From the NCBI GenBank assembly GCA_900074725.1, contig LT598455.1, forward strand, positions 869,802 through 933,801: DNA of 64,000 bases, given 5' to 3'. This DNA comes from Lachancea dasiensis. Lineage: Eukaryota; Ascomycota; Saccharomycetes; Saccharomycetales; Saccharomycetaceae. Shown in pieces: positions 49,901 to 57,508 of this stretch. The notes under the pieces were generated by a model. The model ran no database searches, was not told the origin of the DNA, and saw only the letters and a program-made list of their open reading frames with translations. Each line of letters starts with the position of its first letter. The first letter of the stretch is position 1. Made by a program: the position numbers and the translations under genes.

Positions 49901-51687
49901 ACTAAAACATCCGTGAGGGGATTGATTAAATCCATATCTGTCGTGATCCAGTTGTCTTTTTTTTTTCCAGTAAGAAAAAACATGAAAAGCTTTTTTAAGC
50001 GACGTTCCGTATTGTTCAAAGTTTCAGCACACCTGTAGAGGTAGACCCAAACAAGCCGAGATAACCCAGTTGCGAAAACAACGCGTTCATCAAGGCTCTT
50101 GGACTTGATCTTGCCAATGTTGTTCTCAAGGAGAGTCAACCAACTTTCCGAAAAAAGAGGCTGCGGTGAGACACAAATGACTGTCACCATTAGTTTGAAG
50201 GAGCTGGCCCAGAATTTACTCTCGTGTTGAAATTTGAGACAGTTCTCCAATATCATCGTCATTGCCTCCACCCACGTAGGGTGGTTGACTTCGGCTGTTA
50301 AGGACCCGACCAATGGAAGAAGTAGTTGGGTTATGACTTCTGCATAAGCGAGACGGATAGAATAATTTTGAGACGCAATGAAGAACTTCGTTAAAGACTT
50401 GATGAATTCTGCACTTTCTTCAAAATTTTCCAGAGGGTAGTTCTTTAGCTTCAGATACCTCATTCCTAAAATGAGGAGATGAACAGATGGCTCTAATGCA
50501 CGAGGTAGAGATGGTGGTAATTTCTCTAAGTCTGCGATAAAGCGATCACTTACTGCGACAAATTTAGTCTCTGACATGCATCCTAATAGTTCTGCAAAAG
50601 AGTTCCAATTGGATGACTTTATCATACTGGAAGATATGGACATAGGATCGGTAGTCTTCAGTTGAGTAAAAACTATTTCTTCAAGTTTATCACTCAGATC
50701 GTCGTCAGACGTTCCTGATCCTTGCCTGACAATCTCGAGCAAAACACGGCATAAAATGTAAATGCTGATCAAAGATTTTCGATCAGCTTGAAAGGCTGTT
50801 TCCTTAGCTGTCTCTATTTGATCTTCCATCAAACGCTGTCTCATATCTCCAGTGCTGTTAACACTTGTGTAAGATTTCGAAGAATTATTTCGACGATGTG
50901 ATTTTTTGCTCCCCAGACTAGAGGATTTTGAGTGTAGCTTGTGTGTAGGTGGACCAGTATGCTCTTCTTGAGACAAGCTTCGCCTCTGTAGACCGTACTC
51001 TTGAATTAGCTTCTCCACGTTTTCCGCAGCGACTGCCGCTACCTCCGACTTAGTTTTCCTCCAAAACATCATGGCATCTATTACTGGCTTAGGCTTTTTC
51101 TTTGATATGAAGCCGAGCGACTCAATGATCTTATCAAATGTCTGATCCACGCCTTCACCTAACAAGTCCACGATTGGAGGTTCCGAATCCAGCGGATATT
51201 GTAGACAGAGATTGAGTTTGTTTTCAGCATGGCGAACAAACTTGGTGAAAAGGATGTGGAGTGCGTACTCGGAGGGGCTTTTCCAGTCTGTGGCCAAGTT
51301 TAGACGCATATTTTGCGCGTAGTCGATGGCGGTGGACTTTCCATTCGTTGTTACATGGGACGTGTTCGCTCGGTCTGTACCTAGCCCTGTCATTACTGGA
51401 TCGGCGAGCTGAGTAACTCCCTCGCGTATAAGTGGGGTTGAAGATCGCACGATGTCCGGAGAAGTTTCCAACGACGGTATCTCTGACCTCGAGTGGGCTG
51501 CACTTTGTGGACCAGGTACGACCACAGCTGTCGATAGTATTGGCACGTTACTACCAGACTCTTCTATATTCGTGTTTGCAGACTCATTCGGGAGTGTAAT
51601 GCTTGGTTGCTGAGCTGTCTTTGGGAATCTGGAAAGGTCAACTTTGGGCTCTTCGGCACTAGGCGGAAATGTGAATCCTGTATTCAT
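43930..51687 (-). CDS. TAO3: TAO3/PAG1, Furry-family scaffold of the RAM network
   Basis: This 2585-residue single-exon gene is the largest in the window; S. cerevisiae Tao3 (YIL129C) has 2376. The N-terminal about 110 residues are disordered. A conserved block begins near ALHILFTKFVRHAENKLNLC, followed by the cell-morphogenesis N-terminal domain and a long HEAT/ARM-like helical array with no catalytic motif. The C-terminal roughly 350 residues are Ser-rich and low in complexity. Tao3 helps Hym1, Mob2 and Kic1 activate the Cbk1 kinase at buds and shmoos, driving Ace2 localisation and polarised growth. It is convergent with ASG1 (140 bp apart). Confidence 0.96.
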   Translation of the reverse strand: MNTGFTFPPSAEEPKVDLSRFPKTAQQPSITLPNESANTNIEESGSNVPILSTAVVVPGPQSAAHSRSEIPSLETSPDIVRSSTPLIREGVTQLADPVMTGLGTDRANTSHVTTNGKSTAIDYAQNMRLNLATDWKSPSEYALHILFTKFVRHAENKLNLCLQYPLDSEPPIVDLLGEGVDQTFDKIIESLGFISKKKPKPVIDAMMFWRKTKSEVAAVAAENVEKLIQEYGLQRRSLSQEEHTGPPTHKLHSKSSSLGSKKSHRRNNSSKSYTSVNSTGDMRQRLMEDQIETAKETAFQADRKSLISIYILCRVLLEIVRQGSGTSDDDLSDKLEEIVFTQLKTTDPMSISSSMIKSSNWNSFAELLGCMSETKFVAVSDRFIADLEKLPPSLPRALEPSVHLLILGMRYLKLKNYPLENFEESAEFIKSLTKFFIASQNYSIRLAYAEVITQLLLPLVGSLTAEVNHPTWVEAMTMILENCLKFQHESKFWASSFKLMVTVICVSPQPLFSESWLTLLENNIGKIKSKSLDERVVFATGLSRLVWVYLYRCAETLNNTERRLKKLFMFFLTGKKKDNWITTDMDLINPLTDVLVTIGNLHQGFIMENVILPLIKMSFNGATLENIGYERMILAIDAYRGLLVTTERPEFPENDCRFYEVNLNKISSHMGGVASSDHEEACKSFYKLFLLLDSNIGSEVWSPENEHHRQSNTPFAGISSFNFGFSSENANNSNRGLNAALFAALIEVMPCCLTVSKSIPFKSTIEILARNAVHHNTLIAASSQNALRALALKKNPYTLITWFAKYSFDFDEKTQSSYNLSYLSSTEYRKLLILYIELLHCWLGEFKKSKKAKNVKETGVGSFPTEVHESTTLEGKDTEKYEWKNTVTVIEDVEGNGLFFLCSHDHLVRRLAIQILKIVSKFDEALLEKTNSLEKSHSRSTSRLVAERGTRLIDLLQTFNYSNLLEDKRLAMSVAEKTRFAKLSAKYKTGILVKIAESEYGVDAALWMRTFSKLLSLIFERSPVTMALCRSLVCIRLVQLHEIILSVASNTQIQSRDISPQVVVNQWKLYLIVACSSLTSISDQKLHIPATQHQHGRNKSQQILTVQHQKIKSATSIFKMVLPLLNCHNSFVKDAIISGLSSMNVNIFKAYLQSVDRYLVSWSVESSSNVLRIEIFHVLAVLAPFFRNSTVLDDEWVLKRLSKTLKDAKQFLELKEIQFSFKYQQLRSYFSGLLASYYLAVKNHPMINELFPFEARASCFNYLKEWCGYGQYSTVSVDRYNKMRVSDTIKDRSTLSTAIEFQKSRLEFVALEAMVHLCCDTITKTINDIPHSPIYISFDIPGLISWIDSLFSAREDRVRKLGTMALKGLLEHNKENTQLYHDTLMQYSIHTLDTRIATLYYTAVCDSLLQMDFFVLPEDDVVFLGLSGLYNESTEVRSYSIDILSAIETKIYKSSYTKVFKERLSNDSKTVYKSTAKEISTIFAELPSSEVLLKIFSKICWNIDFLNTEMKQDIFTLLIPWVHKITLKNLDDSGTFMVLNNLFAITIEQNNRYPMEIEQLWISLGKGNGFQNIHVALDYILQMSISSRNPKFVKRAKDVVLYLANVPGGIGVIDSFMINLEPRHMIPETSRVKIEMPAGEKFAFVANIWKSLAYRGKEVVFSKAQLSIIYLVNLLTIPNDSMRPKVPLLLHICFSLIDHYVPIIHESAAKILSDLIFGLVPTHEKAEETVKLIKDRNNIWAYDNLVKEKNGARSPMAMDSLVRNVVALFSNFEHIQADWQTIALKWATTCPVKHIACRSFQVFRSLLTFLDKNMLRDMLHRLSNTISDENPEIQGFAMQILMTLNAVTAELSPAKLIDFPQMFWALVACLNSIHEQEFVEVLSSLTKFVSKIDLDSPDTVQCLIATFPSSWEGKFDGLQHTIMTGLRSQNSWDISLRFLDRLNLFQDSRIIANSESRILFALLANLPRLLNAMDKEEFDDDIKKASASLKVLADSNNQPSLARLVDSLSKNKFRSKKDFLSQIVTFISRVYFPDYGAQTLVFLMGLLFNKTDWVKLQTLQLLEHIVPLIDLSGPEFTGVGADLISPLLRLLLTDYESKALEVLNCVRNVSGSKMDKDVLRISMGNKDAKISYSRTATLFGIPEESGWSVPMPTMTAATTRHNVHAVFTTCSDSTTDDSNHRAENMADVLEFHADGGYATATALETNDTTSVLEEKEERDESLSHMWAELDNLDTFFTAEVGMPGNGFEQKLYDHAHTDSGDTVRIENPNAYESAPQLYDKKVSAILQNSLTRTPSNVSFKTNLADSFGTSMHGGPHILRDNANMHSKSVNPNPSRSSSNGQFPSSKLASRAGEISPHANADDTSPTKMAITENPEMVFRFEGILRNPQRAKQKWQRQQQQLFAQTFKEDHGAYHYEKESPSHSSPTVGGKVSPPLSPAVSDAKSTQSSVKESVKQKNSQAKPRAQRHHYHLPHFSSRLSDGKSTPTLSSSSAGFSLKSSPSPRSSKQSGPSLSKSPHSQLSKRVKSFQGKSKSGGLEKAALGEETPVQKLMQDRNLEDDLMIEKQLLSLQDELQSRSVSGKFSSN

Positions 51688-51850
51688 AATACAAAGAAGC
51701 TACGTCAGAATACCGTTTTCAATGTATCCTGGGGTGTATTATACCTTTACTGGCTGCTTCTGACCGATCTATAGTTGCTGTTGCTCGTTAAATCAGGTTT
51801 GTTTGTGATTATAGATTGGGTTGGCTTCCTATTATTATTTTTAATACAGA

Positions 51851-52576
51851 TCAATCAATATAGAGATCATCTGAAGGGTCTTCGTAAAAAGACCGCTGAG
51901 AGTAGGCAGAGAGATCCATTAAGTATTTAATGCCCCAGTAGTCCTTATTCAATCCTTCTGCCTTCAATATTTGGCATCGTTGCAAGGGGGTATCCACCAG
52001 TTGTACATCGAAGCTTCTCAAAGGTAACGAGAACTCGCGATGGCGCTTTTCCGCAGGTGCGCGCTGGCGTCATTTTAGAATATGCGCATCACAAGTTGCA
52101 AAATTCAATGAAAATTTATTAGTCGTGGCAAGTGGAAGTGGTGGTGAAACTGTTGTTTCTTTCGGCCTTCCACAGCCACGAAATGGTTCGTAGATTGTAG
52201 AGCACAAATAGTGTTGTGAAGTTGATGTAAAGATGTTGTGTGTGTGTGTGTGTATGTGTGTGTGTGTGTGTGTGTGAATTGCGCACGCTACGGCCTCCAA
52301 TTCAGTGTGCTTTGTTCTGATCTGCGGTCTCTTCCGAGATTTTTGTCAATTGAAGTTAATGTTTTCAATGAGGTATACAACATTTAGAAATACAGTAAAA
52401 CAACAAAACATTGGATGATAAACAGTTTGCTGGACACTTGCGGTCTAGCAAGTCTGGACTAAAGATGGTAGTACTAAGATAGTGTCACTTACAAGAACCT
52501 CGATGGGAGCCTCAGTTGTTCGATATAATATTGTGATACTACACGTAGAGGAACTAGTTATTGGCAGGTGCCCCAT
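51851..52576 (-). CDS. Unrecognised small gene, probably spliced (51851-52063 and 52493-52576)
   Basis: A 70-codon minus-strand stretch (51851-52063) reads as real protein, for example FSLPLRSFDVQLVDTPLQRC, then LNKDYWGIKYLMDLSAYSQ and FYEDPSDDLYID before a TGA. It has no ATG at its 5' end and is preceded by an in-frame stop. A CCAG acceptor (52064-52067) stands just upstream. A candidate first exon (52493-52576) begins at an ATG, reads MGHLPITSSSTCSITILYRT and then TEAPIEVL, and ends exactly at a GTAAGT donor in the same phase. The joined product would be 98 residues with an acidic end. The intron would be 429 nt; the best branch match (GACTAAT) is weak, though CCAG is the first AG after it. 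S. cerevisiae shows no gene between TAO3 and MET18. I cannot name a family. Confidence 0.5.
52237..52276 (+). repeat. TG dinucleotide microsatellite
   Basis: About 20 TG units with one interruption (TGTATG). It lies in the proposed intron of the small gene between TAO3 and MET18, where the coding strand reads CA repeats. Confidence 0.95.
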
Positions 52577-53078
52577 TTAATCGAAAGAGATCTAGTCAAC
52601 AACACTATTCTAGCCAGAGGTCAGAAGTATCCAGGGATATGAACTTGCTAAATAATATTGAGTCGCGGTTTTCATGAGCACGATTGAGAGATTATAAACG
52701 AAGCATTGTATTTCATCAAGCAAAATTACGCTCCCTCAAAAACCAAAAAGTGGAACAATCAGCTTGCTCATTACTGAAAGTGTCACCTCTGCTGTGAATC
52801 AACTCTTCTTGGGTATTGAGCTCGAGGGACGTGCAGCCGCGTTCGTTTCCTTTCGGAAATTGGTGAAAGTACAATAAAATAGAGCATATTGACTGAGATG
52901 GAAGATGGGAGTGGACACGAGTGGCAGGCCACATTTAAATATGTTGACATAGTGGAGGGCATACATGTCACTGAGTACGTATTAAGGTTTCTTTAAGATC
53001 GAGTCTATCTACATATTACATGACTAACTCGGTCGTGATAAATTGCATTGATCAGCTTTCAACACTCTGCTCTCCTAA
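52577..53078. other. Upstream region of MET18
   Basis: The 502 bp between the proposed small gene and MET18 contain no supported gene and presumably hold both promoters. Confidence 0.45.
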
Positions 53079-56000
53079 ATGGCGCTAAACTACCCCGCAC
53101 GAGAACTCAGAGCCGACATAGTTTCGGTAATTGCGAATGTGGCCACTAATGAACACAAGGCTGTTGAATTGAGCTCTCAAATAGCTTCCAAAATTACCAG
53201 CGGCGATCTAAAGTTATTGGAGCTAGTTCTTGGCTTACGAGACTTCATAACATCTCCAGACCAAGTTGATCGCAAGAATGCTCTGCATTGCCTATCAATG
53301 GTTTTAGGACAGCTGCCGGAAACTGCGTTACTAAAAAATGACGTTTCAGTGGTTTTAGAGTTTTACTTGGGCAAATTTGAGGATTCCTCTTGTCTCGACG
53401 AGGTTCTGCTTGGAATTAGCAACATTGTTCAAATGAAGTGCTTCTATTCCAACCAGATATCTACTACTCTAGAAGCTCTTAAAGATGAATATCATCCGAC
53501 ACAAAATTTGGCGGCCACCCGGTATCACGGTTTTGTCATCTTGGACCGACTTCTGGATAAATTCCAAGCGACCTTTTTGGAAAAAACCTCGTTGAGTAGC
53601 TTGCTTGTGAAAACGTTTCTGTCTGTTGCTGCAGGTGAAAAAGATCCGAGAAATTTATTGATCTCATTTCGTATCAATGCAAAGATCACAACCGCGCTCA
53701 AGGATGTTGCTCCCTTCAAAGAAGATCTATTCGATACTTTGTTCTGCTACTTTCCGATTACTTTTAGACCGCCTGAAAATGATCCTTACAAAATCACCAA
53801 TAGCGATCTAAAAGTGGCTCTACGTGATGCCATATCGGCAACTCCTTTGTTTGAAGAAGACGCGTTTGGCAATTTGATCGATAAAATGACAGCTTCATCT
53901 CCGAGTGTGAAAAACGATACCCTGTTGACATTGAAATCATGTGTTGAGCGTTTTGGTGCAGAGTCCTGCTACAAAAACTGGCTCCCCATTTGGAACGCCT
54001 TGAAATTCGAGATTATGCACGGGTCCGACACAGAATCGGATGTGACGTTGCCTGAGTTCAACAATTATGAGGATTCGTTAAAAGTTTTAACTGCTTTATC
54101 CACTCAACTGGTAACTTATAAGGATGGGGCTTTTGATAAGTTTTACCGTCATATTTTTGATGAGCTTAAGTCAAACTTTCAATATGAGAAGGATTTGAAA
54201 CAGAGCTGCGCAGCTCTATCAGCAATCTCTAAGGCAAACTCAGTTGCTTTTGAAAAGGTGCTGTCGGATGTCCTCGCCCTTTTTTTCGAGGGTGCAAGCG
54301 ACCTGGATGTTAACAAACAAAAACTGCTGATCCTGAATCTTTCATTCTTTTTTGATGCATATGCCGCTGTATTTAAGGAGCTCAAATTTGGAAATGGGCC
54401 AGGGACATTTCCGGCCAATAAATTAAGTGAATATAAGGATGAGATTTTGATGCTTATGGGCAAAAGCCTGAAGGGGAGTTCTAAAAATGAAGTGAGCCTG
54501 AGAACATTGTCGATAGTTCAAATGACAAAACTTGTTGATCTGCCGGGATTTTTGACGGAGGAAGAGATTTCGCTCATCGTACAATACTTTACTGACACTA
54601 TACTAACTGATGACAACAAAAACATATACTTCGCTTCGCTCGAGGGACTTAAAACCATAAGCAAAATTTCAGAGCAGGCTACCATCCAAATATCTCTAAA
54701 GCAGATGCTACTTCTACTGAAGCCTGAAGGATCGCGACCTGGTTTTCTGAACGATCAAAGTGGTATTGGAGTTGATAAGATCTTGAAGATAATACTTGAT
54801 TTTACGACGTCAAAACATCAACTCGTTGTTGAGAGCATACTTGGCATTACGAGGAGATTATATGAGTACTCTGATATCTCAGAAGATCGTGAGATCTGCT
54901 TCGCACTTCTTTCTTGCCTTTATTCTCTACTCGATAAAAACCTCGATGTTGTGTCTGAAGAAGTGGCTTGTAGCCTAAAAAATGAGCTAGGGAGCGAACT
55001 TATGGTGATTGCTAGAAGAAAGCCGATATTTGAAGACGATCATAATTTGACCTTGATCTCTTCAGTTCTGTATTTCATTAATATCCGTCTGCCCAAAAGT
55101 TTGCATCAAGGCGAAATTGATAAAACACTCGAGAGGCTTGTAACTGATGATCAAGTTTTTGAACGGCCAAATAGGTCAGTCATTGTGCTGACAAAATTAC
55201 TATCGGCTTTCGATAAGTCGTGTAACTTAGCGGCTGAAACCTTGATGTCGAAGAGCTTGAGCTTAATTCTCGATACGAAAGTGCCATGCACTGAATTTGA
55301 GAAATTGGCATACCTTGAGCTATTGGCGGTCCTGTCCAACAAGTGGTGTAACGAGTCTTTCGTTGAGGAAGCGCTGAACTATGAGAAGCAATCCATTGCT
55401 TCATTAGAGGTTGTTGCGTGGTGTACCAAGGGCCTAGTGATGAAGAATTCTTCGGTGGCAGTAAAAGTCATCAATATGTTCGTCAACTTTCTCTCCGATA
55501 GTACGTTGGGCCAAAAAGTCGCTAAGTTATTTGAAGTTTTTGTGGTCGATATTCCGACGCTTGACAGATTCAAAGGCATATCGTGGAACAATAATGTTCG
55601 GCTACTTTACAAGCAGAAGTTTTTTGGAGATGTGGCACCCCAGTTGGTAACCGCTTACGGAGCCACAGATGACATGTCTATTAAGGCAAACTACCTGATG
55701 GCACTTTCCTGTGTTTTGAAGAACACTCCCAACACAATCACAATTACCTACATCCCCAAGCTTCTAGCATTGCTACTACAAGCAGTCAAGCTGAATAATA
55801 GCGAAGTTCGCTTTTCGGCTTTAAGTACCATAAAGGGCACCATCGATCAAGCGCCACAATTAATAACCGAACATGTCCACAGTTTGATTCCAATATTGCT
55901 CGCTCTAGTGCATCCTGGAAGTCATAACACATATATGGTCAGACTTACTGCACTTGAGATTATACTCAAATTTTCCACCGACGTTCCTTTGAACTACCTG

Positions 56001-56129
56001 CTACCTTACAGACTTGAAGTGCTCAATAAACTAGCAGTTGCACTTGACGACAAGAAGCGTAGAGTTCGCAAAACTTGCATCGACACAAGGCAGGCATTTT
56101 TCGAGCTTGGCCAGGTACCATTTGATTGA
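53079..56129 (+). CDS. MET18: MET18/MMS19, cytosolic iron-sulfur cluster targeting protein
   Basis: The 1016-residue protein (S. cerevisiae Met18, YIL128W, 1032) is built of HEAT-like helical repeats. The N-terminal MMS19 domain includes LRDFITSPDQVDRKNALHCL, and the C-terminal domain includes YIPKLLALLLQAVKL, VRFSALSTIKGTIDQAP and LPYRLEVLNKLAVALDDKKR, ending RVRKTCIDTRQAFFELG. Met18 with Cia1 and Cia2 delivers Fe-S clusters to nuclear DNA-repair and replication enzymes and to TFIIH-linked Rad3. It needs no cofactor of its own and shows no metal motif. It is convergent with RRT14. Confidence 0.96.
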   Translation: MALNYPARELRADIVSVIANVATNEHKAVELSSQIASKITSGDLKLLELVLGLRDFITSPDQVDRKNALHCLSMVLGQLPETALLKNDVSVVLEFYLGKFEDSSCLDEVLLGISNIVQMKCFYSNQISTTLEALKDEYHPTQNLAATRYHGFVILDRLLDKFQATFLEKTSLSSLLVKTFLSVAAGEKDPRNLLISFRINAKITTALKDVAPFKEDLFDTLFCYFPITFRPPENDPYKITNSDLKVALRDAISATPLFEEDAFGNLIDKMTASSPSVKNDTLLTLKSCVERFGAESCYKNWLPIWNALKFEIMHGSDTESDVTLPEFNNYEDSLKVLTALSTQLVTYKDGAFDKFYRHIFDELKSNFQYEKDLKQSCAALSAISKANSVAFEKVLSDVLALFFEGASDLDVNKQKLLILNLSFFFDAYAAVFKELKFGNGPGTFPANKLSEYKDEILMLMGKSLKGSSKNEVSLRTLSIVQMTKLVDLPGFLTEEEISLIVQYFTDTILTDDNKNIYFASLEGLKTISKISEQATIQISLKQMLLLLKPEGSRPGFLNDQSGIGVDKILKIILDFTTSKHQLVVESILGITRRLYEYSDISEDREICFALLSCLYSLLDKNLDVVSEEVACSLKNELGSELMVIARRKPIFEDDHNLTLISSVLYFINIRLPKSLHQGEIDKTLERLVTDDQVFERPNRSVIVLTKLLSAFDKSCNLAAETLMSKSLSLILDTKVPCTEFEKLAYLELLAVLSNKWCNESFVEEALNYEKQSIASLEVVAWCTKGLVMKNSSVAVKVINMFVNFLSDSTLGQKVAKLFEVFVVDIPTLDRFKGISWNNNVRLLYKQKFFGDVAPQLVTAYGATDDMSIKANYLMALSCVLKNTPNTITITYIPKLLALLLQAVKLNNSEVRFSALSTIKGTIDQAPQLITEHVHSLIPILLALVHPGSHNTYMVRLTALEIILKFSTDVPLNYLLPYRLEVLNKLAVALDDKKRRVRKTCIDTRQAFFELGQVPFD

Positions 56130-56221
56130 AATAATGTACAGAGAGAATTGTGATGTAAATTTGTATTGTACAGAGAAAATCCCGCCAGATAGATAATGGA
56201 ATGACTATACGCACTAGGTTG

Positions 56222-56827
56222 CTATTCGCCGTCGGACTCCTCTTCATCGCTGAGACCGACAGGTGCAAGACCGGGGGTGAGGCCAGGGTAACGATGGTCT
56301 GCAGTGCGAGCAGACGCAGGCGACTCTTCCACGAAGCCTCTCTTCTTCTTGCTCTTTCCACCGATGGCTCTACTGCCATGGGAATGGTGGTATTCAAGGA
56401 CAGCATCTTGCAGATCGCGCAAATCGTCGTCTTGCGAGTCCCAACTTTTGAAATCGCGAACATTTCTGGCTATAACCTTATTCAAAAACTTACGTTCTTT
56501 TTGAGTGAGCGTGCCTTCTTCTCGGTGCTTCTGCAAAACCTCCAGTTTGGCCCTTTGTTCAGCCTCATCCTCAAGCACTTGTTTTGCCCTGATTTGCTTC
56601 TTTCTAGCCTTCATCTCTCGTTTCTTGATGCCTTGTGCGTCTCTCTCTCGTACTCTGACAGCTTTTTTCAAGTTCTGATTGATAAGTTGAGCCTTCGATC
56701 CTTTTTTGGACCGGTTTTTTAGCGAGCTTCTTGTGTTGTCATCAACTCTTGGGCTTCCTGGAAGCATCCATGATAGCACACTATTAACAGCAGCCGTAGC
56801 TTGTTCTCTAGAGGCGGTTGAAGACAT
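56222..56827 (-). CDS. RRT14: RRT14, nucleolar ribosome-biogenesis protein
   Basis: The 201-residue, very basic protein (S. cerevisiae Rrt14, YIL127C, 206) starts [20 protein letters not shown]. It continues with a Lys/Arg-rich helical region ([20 protein letters not shown]) and a conserved [20 protein letters not shown]. The end is acidic ([11 protein letters not shown]-like). Rrt14 is a nucleolar protein linked to rDNA transcription and 60S/40S biogenesis. It lies between MET18 and STH1 as in S. cerevisiae. Confidence 0.92.
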   Translation of the reverse strand: MSSTASREQATAAVNSVLSWMLPGSPRVDDNTRSSLKNRSKKGSKAQLINQNLKKAVRVRERDAQGIKKREMKARKKQIRAKQVLEDEAEQRAKLEVLQKHREEGTLTQKERKFLNKVIARNVRDFKSWDSQDDDLRDLQDAVLEYHHSHGSRAIGGKSKKKRGFVEESPASARTADHRYPGLTPGLAPVGLSDEEESDGE

Positions 56828-57508
56828 AATGTACGGCTAATGTCTCAGGAAAATGGTCGGTGAGAACTATAACGGCTACTTCCCGCGCGTTGCTGTATCA
56901 GAGTTCTACAAGACGTTGGACAGCTATCTCATCGGCCACAGGGCATGGCCAGTTCCTCATCTCTAAATTTTACATCTCGTTCAAAAAGACAGAAAAGTAG
57001 CATATATCACGAGATAAGCACATGATCACCATAAGTTTTTTTCTTGAAATTCTCAGATCGTGTCTAACGAATTTACCCGCTCATTGGGTTTTCTCTCTAA
57101 AACATCAAGGGCCATTTTGACGACTTTTCATGTATTAACGTCAATTTCCACAATAAAGGACATATCTGAGCGTAAACACGACCAATAGCGTCTATATATC
57201 GCAGGACAAAAAGACGCGACAAGTGCTCTGGAAGCTAAGAACGCATAAGTCGCTAAAAATACGGAATACCCGGAAGTGAATTGAACCCAGGTAATACACT
57301 TTCGTATTTCTAGTTTCCATTTGAATTCTGAAATAGCATCACTTGTTGGTGGTAGTGGGGCAGCTTTTCCCGAACCACAACAGTCGATCCAGCCAGTTCA
57401 ATCGGTGCGTGGATAGAAGTGGTATCGCTCTGGACTTTTGAGCTGAAGGCGCAGAAACTGGCTTCCTTTCACCTCCACGATAGTTTCAAAGGCGAAGGCT
57501 CAATCAAA
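56828..57508. other. Divergent upstream region of RRT14 and STH1
   Basis: The 681-bp interval contains no supported gene. The STH1 frame is open from 57419 but has no ATG before 57509. Confidence 0.5.
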
